A stretch of 64,000 nt of DNA from Sarcodiotheca gaudichaudii (taxonomy: Eukaryota > Rhodophyta > Florideophyceae > Gigartinales > Solieriaceae), in the NCBI GenBank assembly GCA_032355985.1, contig JAUKVZ010000007.1, positions 124,001-188,000 on the forward strand. Direction: 5' to 3'. Shown here piece by piece: positions 25,900 to 34,586 of this stretch. Under the pieces are notes generated by a model. That model made no database searches. It was not told the DNA's origin and saw only the letters and a list, made by a program, of their open reading frames with translations. The position numbers were made by a program, and so were the translations under genes. Each line of letters begins with the position of its first letter. Position 1 is the stretch's first letter.

Positions 25900-27008
25900 C
25901 AGGCGGCCCTCCTGTCGCTCATGGTTTCACCCAGTGTGTGGATCTGCGCTTCGGCGGCCTCGACTTGCATGCGGGCGAGGATGACGGCGCCGACGAGTGC
26001 GAGGAGGAGGATGACGCCAGCGAGCTCGATGGCGAGCGGATGCTCCTCAAGGAGGGCGAAGCCGACGAGTTCGATGTCATCGCCGGTGAGGCCTTCGGGG
26101 AAATCGACGTGGAGGAGAGAGGCGCCGGCGGTGGTGATGCCCTGGGGGCGCGGTTCGTTGGGATTGGGGCCGTAGTCGATGAGGGCGAGGGCGCTGGCGG
26201 CGAGGGGCGCGATGCCTTCGTGGGGCATGGCGCGGCCATCGCGCAGGGCTTCTGCGTTTTCGAGGCGCTTCTTGATCTGGTCTGATTCGGGGAACCAGAG
26301 GGAGGCGGTGCGGCGCTCGACGTTGTAGGTCGAGTGCGAGACCACGGCGCCTTCGTTTTCGCCGAAGTCGTAGAAGCCTTTGAAGCCTTCGGATTCGAAG
26401 GCTCGTTCGACCTTACGTGGCATCTGGGCGAGGATCGCGTCGTCATCGGGGGCCATGCGGGCGGGTGTGACGCCGGGAAGGCCCTGGGCGAGCATGCTGG
26501 TGAGTACGCCGAGAAGGACGAATGCGACGATCGTGGCTGCGATTGGTTCGCGCGCGGCGAGGTCGTATTCCTTTAAGGCTTCGAGGGCTTCGGCGCGGGG
26601 GGTCTCCGTCGCGAGCATGATGACGAAGAGGTATGTGATGAGGATGGCGCCGGCGTAGATGATGATGAGGGCGAAGGTCATGAACTCCGCCGCGAGGAGG
26701 AGGAACATGCCGGCGGTGCTGAGGATGGTGAGGACGAAGAAGAGTGCGGCGTAGACGGGTCGTTGATGTGTAACGACGCGGAGGGATGAGGCGAGTGCGA
26801 TGAGGCCGAAGATGTAGAAGAAGAGGTTGGGGATCTCGCCGCGGGCTTTGATGGAGAGGATGAGGATGATGGCGCCGACGGCCGTGCCTGCGATGAGAGC
26901 GCCGATGACCTGCGGTGATGGCTTTGCTCTTGGGAGGGCGAAAGCGATGCCGAACGCGCCGATCGCGAGGAGCGCGAAGAGGATGAGAGGATTGATGAGC
27001 GGATCCAC
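25899..27008 (-). CDS. nuoJ: NADH-quinone oxidoreductase subunit J with large soluble insert
   Basis: A 369-aa protein, about twice the usual NuoJ length (165-210 aa). Transmembrane segments lie at about residues 5-27, 33-53, 60-78, 87-108, 111-132 and 154-175, with the conserved 'YAGAILITYLFVIML' helix (about 118-132). A hydrophilic stretch of about 140 residues (180-325) then interrupts the protein before the canonical last helix 'LAIELAGVILLLALVGAVIL' (about 328-348). The insert must lie on one membrane face next to the E-channel. Start is GTG, 12 bp after an AGGAGG. It is the first gene of the run, and the upstream neighbour is divergent, so nuoA-I are not linked here. Confidence 0.93.
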   Translation of the reverse strand: MDPLINPLILFALLAIGAFGIAFALPRAKPSPQVIGALIAGTAVGAIILILSIKARGEIPNLFFYIFGLIALASSLRVVTHQRPVYAALFFVLTILSTAGMFLLLAAEFMTFALIIIYAGAILITYLFVIMLATETPRAEALEALKEYDLAAREPIAATIVAFVLLGVLTSMLAQGLPGVTPARMAPDDDAILAQMPRKVERAFESEGFKGFYDFGENEGAVVSHSTYNVERRTASLWFPESDQIKKRLENAEALRDGRAMPHEGIAPLAASALALIDYGPNPNEPRPQGITTAGASLLHVDFPEGLTGDDIELVGFALLEEHPLAIELAGVILLLALVGAVILARMQVEAAEAQIHTLGETMSDRRAA

Positions 27009-27112
27009 GGGGGGTGGACTCCTCCTGGTGCGGCTGGATCGACGTCTTTCGGAGCCTTCGTGCGCGGCGCGTCCTCATGCGCCTCGCTGGAGCGGGCAGG
27101 ATAGGTCGGGTG

Positions 27113-27151
27113 GCAAGCGCCAGCAACCGGCCGAAGCGGCCTGGCGCTTGC
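27113..27151. repeat. Stable imperfect hairpin between nuoJ and pgsA
   Basis: Arm GCAAGCGCCA (27113-27122) pairs with TGGCGCTTGC (27142-27151). An inner stem GGCCG/CGGCC with an AAG loop is separated from the first arm by a 6-nt bulge (GCAACC). No T-run follows on either strand, so it is not a simple terminator. It lies about 105 bp upstream of the nuoJ start and 104 bp upstream of pgsA and could act as a leader structure or cruciform. Confidence 0.5.
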
Positions 27152-27254
27152 GGGAACGGGGTTCATCCGGGATCTGAGGTAGGATCGGGTTCGGGCCGCT
27201 CGCTTCGGGCGATGGGGCCGGGCGGATGAGTCGAGCGAGGATGGCGAAGGGCGC

Positions 27255-27869
27255 TTGCGAAAGGAATCGATTCCCAATCTGCTGACGGCTTCGCGGCTTG
27301 CGCTGCTGCCGGTGTTCATCGCGCTGCTGGCGATGTATCGGTTTCCGGATGAGCATGCGTGGACGCTGCTTGCCGGGGCGCTGGTCTTTGTGGTGGCGAG
27401 TCTGACGGATGCGGCGGATGGGTATCTGGCGCGGAAGTGGGATGCCGTGAGCGCTTTTGGGCGGGTGATGGATCCGGTGGCGGACAAGGCGCTGGTGCTT
27501 GGCGCTTTTGTGATGTTGTGCGGGCCGAACTTCGCTGATGGGCGAGGTCATCTGGTGACGGCGGTGGCGCCGTGGATGGTTGTGGTGATCATCGCGCGGG
27601 AGCTGCTGGTGACTTCGATTCGGGGCGTGATGGAATCGAGCGGGGTTGCCTTTGGCGCGGTGTGGGCGGGGAAGCTGAAGATGATTTTGCAGTCGGTGGT
27701 GGTGCCGGTTGTGCTTGTCTTGATATGGATGACGCCGCGGGCGGATGCGCTGCTGGACTGGCGGCGGGCGGTGATTGTGGCGCTTGTGTGGGCGACTGTG
27801 ATTGCGACTGTGGTGTCGGGGCTGCCTTACATCACGAAGGCGATGCGCGCGGGGGCGGGGAAGGCATGA
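27255..27869 (+). CDS. pgsA: CDP-diacylglycerol--glycerol-3-phosphate 3-phosphatidyltransferase
   Basis: A 204-aa integral membrane enzyme making phosphatidylglycerol phosphate. The CDP-alcohol phosphatidyltransferase signature D-x2-DG-x2-AR-x8-G-x3-D-x3-D is complete: Asp52, Asp55, Gly56, Ala59, Arg60, Gly69, Asp73, Asp77. About six transmembrane helices. The start is TTG (27255); no in-frame ATG lies close upstream, and the family's conserved 'IPNLLTASRL' begins five codons later. It overlaps pgpA by 4 bp (ATGA), so the two enzymes of phosphatidylglycerol synthesis are coupled. Confidence 0.94.
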   Translation: MRKESIPNLLTASRLALLPVFIALLAMYRFPDEHAWTLLAGALVFVVASLTDAADGYLARKWDAVSAFGRVMDPVADKALVLGAFVMLCGPNFADGRGHLVTAVAPWMVVVIIARELLVTSIRGVMESSGVAFGAVWAGKLKMILQSVVVPVVLVLIWMTPRADALLDWRRAVIVALVWATVIATVVSGLPYITKAMRAGAGKA

Positions 27870-28366
27870 TGCGCACGCTTGTTGTGACGACGTTTGGGCT
27901 TGGGTTCATGCGGCCGGCGCCGGGGACGTGGGGATCGTTGCCGCCGGCGGGATTTGCATGGTTGATGCTGCTTTTTGGCGGGTGCAACTATGTGCTCAAT
28001 GGCACGCTGGTTGGCGTGTGCATTGTGAGCAGCATCGGGTGTGTGCTGTGGGGCAAGTGGGCGGAGGAGCGCTTCGGGAAGAAGGATCCATCCGAGGTTG
28101 TGATTGATGAGACGGCGGGGATGTGCATTCCCCTGCTGCTTTTGGCGCACGCCGATCCGAAGCTGCTTGAGGGCGGGTTCTGGCGCGTGAGTATTGTGGT
28201 CGGGGCGGCGTTTGTGCTGTTTCGGATTGCGGACATCATCAAGCCGCCGCCGGCGAATGGCTTGCAGCGATTGCGCGGGGGCTGGGGCGTGCTTGTGGAT
28301 GATCTGATCGCCGGGTTGTATGCGGCGATCGTGTTGCAGGTTGGGTTGCGGCTTTTGCCGGTCTGA
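27866..28366 (+). CDS. pgpA: Phosphatidylglycerophosphatase A
   Basis: A 166-aa membrane phosphatase that removes the terminal phosphate from phosphatidylglycerol phosphate, the product of the overlapping upstream gene. Seen: 'RPAPGTWGSLPP' near the N-terminus, 'EVVIDETAGM' at about 77-86 with the catalytic acidic residues, and 'GGWGVLVDDLIAGLYA' near the C-terminus, all typical of PgpA. ATG at 27866 and 27869 are both possible. It converges with gdhA across 9 bp. Confidence 0.93.
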   Translation: MMRTLVVTTFGLGFMRPAPGTWGSLPPAGFAWLMLLFGGCNYVLNGTLVGVCIVSSIGCVLWGKWAEERFGKKDPSEVVIDETAGMCIPLLLLAHADPKLLEGGFWRVSIVVGAAFVLFRIADIIKPPPANGLQRLRGGWGVLVDDLIAGLYAAIVLQVGLRLLPV

Positions 28367-28375
28367 ACTGCGCGC

Positions 28376-29797
28376 TTACACCACGCCTTGATCGAGCATG
28401 GCGCCCGCGACGCGCTGGAAGCCTGCGATGTTGGCGCCCATGACGAGGTTGCCTCGGGCGCCGAACTTTTCTGACATCTCCATGCTGGACTTGAAGATGC
28501 TGCTCATGATGTCGCGCAAGCGTGCGTCGACTTCTTCTCGGGTCCAGCTGACGCGCATGGAGTTCTGCGCCATTTCGAGTGCGGAGACGCCGACGCCGCC
28601 TGCGTTGGCTGCCTTGCCGGGGCCGAAGAGGACGCCGACGGAGAGAAGTTTCTCGACGGCTTCGGGGGTGGTGGGCATGTTGGCGCCTTCGGAGAGCAGG
28701 GTGAGGCCGCCGGCGACGAGGTTGTCGGCGTCTTTTTCCTGCACTTCATTTTGCGTTGCGCACGGGAAGGCGCAGTCTGCGGGGATGGCCCACATCGGGT
28801 TGTGATCGAGGCCTCGTTCGACCTTGGTGAACTCGGCGCCTTTGAACTTCTTGGTGTATTCCTCGATGCGGCCGCGCTTGTTGTTCTTGAGGTCTTTGAT
28901 CCAGTCGATCTTTTCCTGATCGACGCCGTTCTTGTCGTAGATGAAGCCGCCGGAGTCGGAGAGTGTGAGGACGGTGGCGCCGTGCTGGATGAGTTTTTCG
29001 GCGGCGTACTGCGCGACGTTGCCTGAGCCTGAGATGAGGCACTTCTTACCTTCGAAGGCTTCGCCTCGATCGTGGAGCATTTCCTCGGCGAAGTAGACGG
29101 CGCCGTAGCCGGTGGCTTCGGGTCGGATGAGGCTGCCGCCCCACTTCTCGCCTTTGCCTGTGAGGATGCCGGAGAACTGGTTGGTGAGGCGTTTGTACTG
29201 TCCGAAGAGGTAGCCGATTTCGCGGCCGCCGACGCCGATGTCGCCTGCGGGGACGTCGGTTGATGGTCCGACGTGTCGGAAGAGTTCAGTCATGAATGAC
29301 TGGCAGAAGCGCATGATTTCGGTGTCGGACTTGCCTTTGGGGTCGAAGTCGCTGCCGCCCTTGCCTGCGCCGATGGGCAGGAGTGTGAGGCTGTTCTTGA
29401 AGATCTGCTCGAAGGCGAGGAACTTCAGGACGCCGAGATTGACTGAGGGATGGAAGCGCAAGCCGCCTTTGTAGGGACCGAGGACGCCGGAGAACTGGAT
29501 GCGGAAGCCGCGGTTGACCTGGACGCGGTTCTTGTCATCGATCCACGGGACTCGGAAGAGGAGCGCGCGTTCGGGTTCGACCATGCGTTCGAGGATGCGC
29601 ATCTCCTGAAGTTCGGGATGGGCATCGAGCACGGGGACGAGTGTTTCAAGGACTTCGTGAACTGCCTGGATGAACTCCGGCTGGGCGGGGTTGTTGCGCT
29701 CCGTCTGGACGAGGACGTCATTGACGTAGCTGCGCGCCTCTTTGCTTCCTTCGGGGATGGAAGGGATGGCGGGGCCGGCCTTGAGCATGGTGTTCAC
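28376..29797 (-). CDS. gdhA: NADP-type glutamate dehydrogenase
   Basis: A 473-aa hexameric-type GDH converting 2-oxoglutarate and ammonia to glutamate. Landmarks: 'GPYKGGLRFHPSV' , the catalytic-Lys motif 'LPIGAGKGGSDFDPKGKSD' , 'PAGDIGVGGREIGYLFGQYK' , the dinucleotide-binding 'GSGNVAQ' and 'CATQNE'. The start is taken as GTG at 29797 because AAGGAG lies at ideal 7-bp spacing; the ATG three codons later (29788) is too far from it. The frame is open to 29887 without family resemblance. Monocistronic: the upstream gene on the same strand is a lipoprotein gene about 105 bp away. Confidence 0.95.
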   Translation of the reverse strand: MNTMLKAGPAIPSIPEGSKEARSYVNDVLVQTERNNPAQPEFIQAVHEVLETLVPVLDAHPELQEMRILERMVEPERALLFRVPWIDDKNRVQVNRGFRIQFSGVLGPYKGGLRFHPSVNLGVLKFLAFEQIFKNSLTLLPIGAGKGGSDFDPKGKSDTEIMRFCQSFMTELFRHVGPSTDVPAGDIGVGGREIGYLFGQYKRLTNQFSGILTGKGEKWGGSLIRPEATGYGAVYFAEEMLHDRGEAFEGKKCLISGSGNVAQYAAEKLIQHGATVLTLSDSGGFIYDKNGVDQEKIDWIKDLKNNKRGRIEEYTKKFKGAEFTKVERGLDHNPMWAIPADCAFPCATQNEVQEKDADNLVAGGLTLLSEGANMPTTPEAVEKLLSVGVLFGPGKAANAGGVGVSALEMAQNSMRVSWTREEVDARLRDIMSSIFKSSMEMSEKFGARGNLVMGANIAGFQRVAGAMLDQGVV

Positions 29798-29902
29798 GTC
29801 GAAGCTCCTTGTTGTCGCCGCAGGGATTTGCAGCGCAAGAAGTCTATCGGCCAGCGGGCGGGGCTCAAAGATGGGGATTTGGAGCAAATCGGAGCGGGTT
29901 GG

Positions 29903-30838
29903 TCATTCGGAGGCGGCTTCGTTCATGCTTCTGAGGTCTGCTTCGGCGGCGATATAACCGAACGCGGCCCAGGCGTCTGCGTCCGTGATGCGTTCCATGC
30001 GGGTTTTGGCAACGCCGGCGCGGCCATCGAGGAGGGCTTGCATGGCGAGGCCGTAGGCGAGTGTGGCGTCCTCGACGCCGGCGTCGAGGTTGGATTCTGC
30101 CGCGGCTTCGGCGGGGGCCGATCCTTTAAAGGAGAGGAGGAGGTTGTGGTAGGTGTGGTTTTCGATGATGTCCATATCGGGCGTGAACTCCTGGAGGAGG
30201 ACTTCGGCGGATGCATCGGCGCCGGTTCGGCGGAGTGAGAGATAGAGCCAGTATCCGGCGGCGGCGCGCATGTCGTCGTTGGTCGCGATTGCGTAGTCGT
30301 GCGCCCAGACTTGTGCGGCCTTGTCGAAGTCGCCATTGAGATAGTGAGCGAGGGCGAGGTGGTAGTAGATGTTTGAGTGCAGGGTGCTGCGCGGCTTGTT
30401 GTATTTGTTGGGTATGCCGTCGGGCTCGATCTGGTCGGGCTGACCTTCGATGAGCGCGGCTGCGCGCGTGAGGTCTGCGATGGCTTCATCGAATCGGCGC
30501 GTGGTGATGTAGCGATGGCCTCGATGGCGCAGGAGCTTGGCGCTGTCGGGGTAGAGGGTGAGGCCAAGTGAGTAGAAGTCGATGGCCTGGCGGTAGCGGC
30601 CGAGGTATGCGGTGCGTCGGCCGAGCCAGATGATGGCCTGTTCGTCTGTTGGGTTGGCTTCGTAGTTTTGCCGCGCGTTGGCGAGGTTTTGTTCGAGGTT
30701 GGATTTTGTTTCTGGGGAGAGGGTTGCGCGGTGGAGGATTTTGTTGTCGGGGGTGATGGCTTCGGGGGGCGCGTGCGGGGCAGAGTGGCAGGCTGCCAAA
30801 GAGAGGAACGCCAGAACGGTTGCGGCCAGTCTCGTCAT
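29903..30838 (-). CDS. TPR-containing lipoprotein
   Basis: A 311-aa protein with a lipoprotein signal (lipobox LAAC, Cys16) and at least three tetratricopeptide-like helix pairs between about residues 55 and 200 (for example 'EQAIIWLGRRTAYLGRYRQA' and 'YHLALAHYLNGDFDKA'), then further helical repeats to the C-terminus. Such proteins act as periplasmic scaffolds. No catalytic motif. Start chosen for the signal peptide; the frame is open to 30895. Not linked functionally to gdhA as far as can be seen. Confidence 0.82.
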   Translation of the reverse strand: MTRLAATVLAFLSLAACHSAPHAPPEAITPDNKILHRATLSPETKSNLEQNLANARQNYEANPTDEQAIIWLGRRTAYLGRYRQAIDFYSLGLTLYPDSAKLLRHRGHRYITTRRFDEAIADLTRAAALIEGQPDQIEPDGIPNKYNKPRSTLHSNIYYHLALAHYLNGDFDKAAQVWAHDYAIATNDDMRAAAGYWLYLSLRRTGADASAEVLLQEFTPDMDIIENHTYHNLLLSFKGSAPAEAAAESNLDAGVEDATLAYGLAMQALLDGRAGVAKTRMERITDADAWAAFGYIAAEADLRSMNEAASE

Positions 30839-30882
30839 GATTCCATGGTATCGCGGGAGTCGAGCAGTCGGCGCGCTTGTTT

Positions 30883-32631
30883 CTATGAGCTCCACGACCC
30901 GATGAGGATTGCGATGTCGGAGGCGCCGACACTTCCGTCGGCGTCGAGGTCGGCGTTACAACTGGTGGGTGAAGGCGGGCATGGGCCTATGTTGCCGAGC
31001 AACTGCGCGAGATCATGAGCGCCGACGGCGCCGTCGCAGTCGAGATCTCCGAGATCACATTGTTTGCCGAAGACAACGAAGCTCTTTTCGGAGCCCGGTG
31101 CGGCGATGATCACGTCGTCCACGCCGTCGATGTTGACGTCGCCGACAGACGAGACTGAGAACCCGCTCCGGAAGATTCCGTCGCCACCGGTGATGACAAC
31201 CCCATTCCCGCCATCGAGCGCCGCGAGATCAAACGTCCCGGTTGCGCCGACGTTGACACTCCCGAAGACGATGTAGCTCTCGCCCTGACGAGAATTATTC
31301 GAGCCAGCTTCCCATGCGCCGATGAGCAGGTCGTCCACGCCGTCTGCGTTGACATCACCGGCGGCGGACACGGCATGCCCGCTCTGATCGCCTGCGTCAA
31401 TTCCGTTGATGACAAAGCCGTTGGCTCCGCTCAGCGCGGCGAGATTGAATGTTCCACCCGCACCGATGCCAGCTTCGCCAAAGACGACGTAGGTCTCGCC
31501 TGACTCCAAGCCATTCGGACTGGCGCGGTTTGCGCCTATGAGCAGGTCGTCAACTCCGTCGCCGTTGATGTCGCCGGCGGCGGTGGCCCTCGCGCCGCCC
31601 TGATCGGCTGCGCCAACGCCATTGAGGATGAAGCCGTTGGTTCCGTTGAGCTTCGAGAGGTCAAATGCTTCGTCCGCGCCGATATTGGCGGCGCCGAAGA
31701 TCACATGGAGCTGTCTCTCAACGACTCTCTGCGAACTCACGAACAATGTTGCGACGATGAGATCATCCACACCATCGTCATTGATATCACCAGCAGAAGA
31801 GCCAACAGAGGTCGCCTGCTCGTTCCCGCCAAAACCGGAGATCGTGAATCCACTGGCGCCATCGAGGGCGGCCAGGTCAACTGATCCGGCTGCGCCGATG
31901 TCCGCTGCGCCGTAGATGACGTAGCTTTCGCCGATCGAAGAGCCAAGTTCATGGATCGACTTTCCGATGATGAGATCATCCACACCATCGGCGTTGACAT
32001 CACCGGCGGTGGCCACGGAGATGCCACACCTGTCGAAGGCGTTCATACCGCTGATGACAAATCCATCGGCTCCGTTGAGCGCCGAGAGTTCGAGCGTCCC
32101 GCCGGCGCCGACATCAGCTGCGCCGAAGACCACGTAGCACTGGCCGGAGTATTGCCCATTCGCGGAGGCCCAGGGCGCCCCAATGATCACGTCGTCAAAA
32201 CCATCGGCGTTGACGTCACCGGCGAAGGAGACTGCAAGCCCGCACTGGTCGAATGCGTCCACTCCTTTGATTACGAAGCCGTTCGTCCCGTTGAGCGCCG
32301 GGAGATCGAGGCTCCCACTGGCGCCGATTCCAGCTGTGCCGAAGATCACATAGCTTTCGCCCGAAAGAACGCCGTGCGCGTGCGCCTGCGAAGCGCCGAT
32401 GATCATGTCCGCGATTCCGTCGCCATTGATGTCGCCAGCAGAGGAAACGGCCGCGCCGGTGAAACCATAGACGCCTTCGTTGTTGATCACGAAGCCGTTG
32501 TCGCCGTCGAGCGCGGTGAGCTCAAGAGAAGCTCCGAAAGGTCCTGCGGCAAGGGTGTGGGTTGAGCCTGCGAGCGCGATGAGCAACGCGGCGGAAGCTG
32601 TTCGGCGGACGATATGGACAGATGGTGTCAT
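30883..32631 (-). CDS. Secreted FG-GAP repeat protein with dockerin-like C-terminus
   Basis: A 582-aa exported protein. After a signal peptide (about residues 1-28) come seven near-identical FG-GAP/integrin-alpha-like blades of about 63-65 residues, each with 'GDxNxDGxDDxIIGA' calcium loops followed by 'ESYVIFGxAxIGAxGxxxLxxLxGxNGFVIxG'. The last about 60 residues form two EF-hand-like DxDxDG loops spaced as in dockerins ('GDLDCDGAVGAHDLAQLL' and 'DLDADGSVGASDIAIL'). Likely a calcium-dependent beta-propeller on the cell surface, possibly adhesive. No cellulosome is implied: such tails are widespread in Phycisphaerae secretomes. A ribosome site AAGGAG precedes the ATG. Confidence 0.9.
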   Translation of the reverse strand: MTPSVHIVRRTASAALLIALAGSTHTLAAGPFGASLELTALDGDNGFVINNEGVYGFTGAAVSSAGDINGDGIADMIIGASQAHAHGVLSGESYVIFGTAGIGASGSLDLPALNGTNGFVIKGVDAFDQCGLAVSFAGDVNADGFDDVIIGAPWASANGQYSGQCYVVFGAADVGAGGTLELSALNGADGFVISGMNAFDRCGISVATAGDVNADGVDDLIIGKSIHELGSSIGESYVIYGAADIGAAGSVDLAALDGASGFTISGFGGNEQATSVGSSAGDINDDGVDDLIVATLFVSSQRVVERQLHVIFGAANIGADEAFDLSKLNGTNGFILNGVGAADQGGARATAAGDINGDGVDDLLIGANRASPNGLESGETYVVFGEAGIGAGGTFNLAALSGANGFVINGIDAGDQSGHAVSAAGDVNADGVDDLLIGAWEAGSNNSRQGESYIVFGSVNVGATGTFDLAALDGGNGVVITGGDGIFRSGFSVSSVGDVNIDGVDDVIIAAPGSEKSFVVFGKQCDLGDLDCDGAVGAHDLAQLLGNIGPCPPSPTSCNADLDADGSVGASDIAILIGSWSS

Positions 32632-32930
32632 GGGATCGCACGCTCCTTCTGCACATTCACCTTATTGAGGACTGGATGAAGGTCCAAGAGCCATTTCGGA
32701 CCGTGGCGGGCAAATTAAGAGCGCCTCGGAGTTCGTCGCAGGTTCTCAGATGCGTGGGGTCTGGTGTGTAAGGACAGGGTGTCGGCGCGCCAGAACTTTG
32801 ACCGAGGAGACTTACCGCTGTTCGGGAAGCGCCTTTCGGCGATGGGCTGCACTGGAAGACTCCACGCCTATTGCGATCGCGGGAGAGGTCGTCGCATGGG
32901 GTCATGGTATCGCGGGGACATGGTGGAGCG
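32632..32930. other. Intergenic region, no feature recognised
   Basis: About 300 bp between two minus-strand genes. Apart from the ribosome-binding site of the FG-GAP gene near 32643-32650, I see no promoter, hairpin or reading frame with coding character; short frames here look like noise. Confidence 0.4.
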
Positions 32931-34454
32931 CTATTTTGCCGGTGACGAGGCGGCTTTGATGTCCATCATGTCGTAGATGCCGAGGACTTTGGCGCGTCTT
33001 CTTTCTTCCGCCGTCGTGACACACAGGAACTGATCGTCTTCGGTGAATGCGGCGACGGGCTGAGCATGGACATCCTGCGAAATCGTGACGGACCGAAGTA
33101 CGGCGCCACTTGTCACATCAATGATGTTCAATGTTCGCGCTTTGGGCGGCGGGCGATGTTGGTGAAGTAAGTTCTCCATCGGCAAGAATGACTCCCAGGC
33201 GTACCTGCCTGTCGGAGAGACGCCGAATGCACTGGGATGTGTCCTCGGGAAGAGCCTGTCCCCGCTGCGATGCGACCAGATGACTTCGCCCGTCCTCCAG
33301 TTGACGAGCTCGAACTGGTTTGTATCGAACAATCTGATCAGCGCCGTGTCGCTGTTTTCGACGGGCTGGACTGCGCCCGACATCCAGAAGTCGAGTTTCG
33401 CTTCGAAGCTATGTGACTCTTCAGGGTTGTCCACGTTGCGCACGAGCAGAAATGGCGTTGATCGGTCCCAACGGAAGTGATGCGCATCGAAGAACATGGG
33501 CAAACCATCCCCGGCATGGATCAACGTCACCTGCCGCGTCACCGCGTACGGCTCTTCGTGTGATCCTCCTCCCAAGAAGTCAGGTGGCGATTCATATTCA
33601 ATGCGGCGGCTTCCAGTCAGATAGTCGACCGAGCTCACAGTGGTGCGCAACGGCTTTCGCTGCAATGTCGCGAACAACACTTCGCGCCGATCATGCCTAA
33701 AACCGACCAGCGACTGCGTGAGTTTCCCAGTGGCCAACTCCGGCACTTTTCTCAACTCGGCACATCTTCGACCGGACGGAAGCGCATAGGAATCAAAGCG
33801 GCCAGTCCAATCAGCCACGATGAGGAACTTCGCATCGGGAGAGACTGCAATGATTTCTTCCGGTTCGCCCCTCGTCGTGATGAATGGTTTTCCGATGGTC
33901 TGGGATTTGATGTCGAGGCGGCTGAAGGCGCTGACGCCGTGGGTGTGGCGGAGGATGCTGCTCCACTGATCATCACGTGCGCGCTGTTCGAGTGGTTGCG
34001 AGCGCCAGGTGATCCAGTGATTGATGGCGCCTGATCTTGGGACGTGCATCATCTCGGGGATGGTGAAGCATGGGATCGAGATGAGGATGAGGATGGCGGG
34101 GACGCCGTATTGGCGCATGTATGTCGGCGCGACTGTGCGTTTCTTTGGAAGCGGGGCGCCGCATTCGGGGCAGGCGGCGGGGGTGATGTCGTCGAGGCAG
34201 TAGTTGCAGCGGCGGCAGTACGCCGAGTGCGGCGTTCGCCGGCGGCGACGGTTGATGATGAGTTTGATGACGCTGATGAACGCGGTGATGACGGCGAGGA
34301 TCTGGAGCGCTTCGGGCCAGTAATGGATGATGAGCGACCAGATATCGATCGTGTAGTAGAACTCGCGGACGAGGAGCTCCTGGGCGCCGGGGATGGGGAC
34401 GATGTCCAGCTTGATGACGTGGGGCGGGAACTCGTGGGTGGCGATGGGCTGCAC
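32931..34454 (-). CDS. Membrane protein with Cys4 zinc ribbon and C-terminal propeller-like domain
   Basis: A 507-aa protein. One transmembrane segment lies at about residues 47-67, then a zinc-ribbon (Cys80, Cys83, Cys95, Cys98; the CxxC...CPxCG type common in Planctomycetes membrane proteins), a second transmembrane segment (about 117-133), and a large C-terminal region (about 170-500) of WD40/propeller-like character with repeated 'VSPDAKFLIVADWTGRF' and 'FGVSPTGRYAWESF' motifs. The large domain is probably extracytoplasmic. Function unknown. It is separated from the preceding operon by a terminator at 34512-34558. Confidence 0.72.
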   Translation of the reverse strand: MQPIATHEFPPHVIKLDIVPIPGAQELLVREFYYTIDIWSLIIHYWPEALQILAVITAFISVIKLIINRRRRRTPHSAYCRRCNYCLDDITPAACPECGAPLPKKRTVAPTYMRQYGVPAILILISIPCFTIPEMMHVPRSGAINHWITWRSQPLEQRARDDQWSSILRHTHGVSAFSRLDIKSQTIGKPFITTRGEPEEIIAVSPDAKFLIVADWTGRFDSYALPSGRRCAELRKVPELATGKLTQSLVGFRHDRREVLFATLQRKPLRTTVSSVDYLTGSRRIEYESPPDFLGGGSHEEPYAVTRQVTLIHAGDGLPMFFDAHHFRWDRSTPFLLVRNVDNPEESHSFEAKLDFWMSGAVQPVENSDTALIRLFDTNQFELVNWRTGEVIWSHRSGDRLFPRTHPSAFGVSPTGRYAWESFLPMENLLHQHRPPPKARTLNIIDVTSGAVLRSVTISQDVHAQPVAAFTEDDQFLCVTTAEERRRAKVLGIYDMMDIKAASSPAK

Positions 34455-34511
34455 GGCAATTGTTTACGTCGGCTCGATCCTTCAGGGTTCACCGGGTTTG
34501 GGGATGGGCGC

Positions 34512-34558
34512 AAAAAACCGCCGAGCATGTCGGCCTCGCAGCGCGGCATGGTCGGCGG
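34512..34558 (-). terminator. Intrinsic terminator of the GlxA/DJ-1 operon
   Basis: On the minus strand, CCGCCGA-x-CATG pairs with CATG-x-TCGGCGG through one mismatch, enclosing a GC-rich loop, and is followed by six Ts (34517-34512). It lies about 30 bp past the stop codon of the DJ-1/YHS gene. Confidence 0.7.
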
Positions 34559-34586
34559 GATCAGAGAGTCCTAAGAAGTCTGGTGG

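Noticed and set aside
30883-32631. FG-GAP blades as a tandem DNA repeat or CRISPR-like array
   Set aside because: Repeats are codon-in-frame, about 190 bp, and encode a single exported protein; they are protein-domain repeats.
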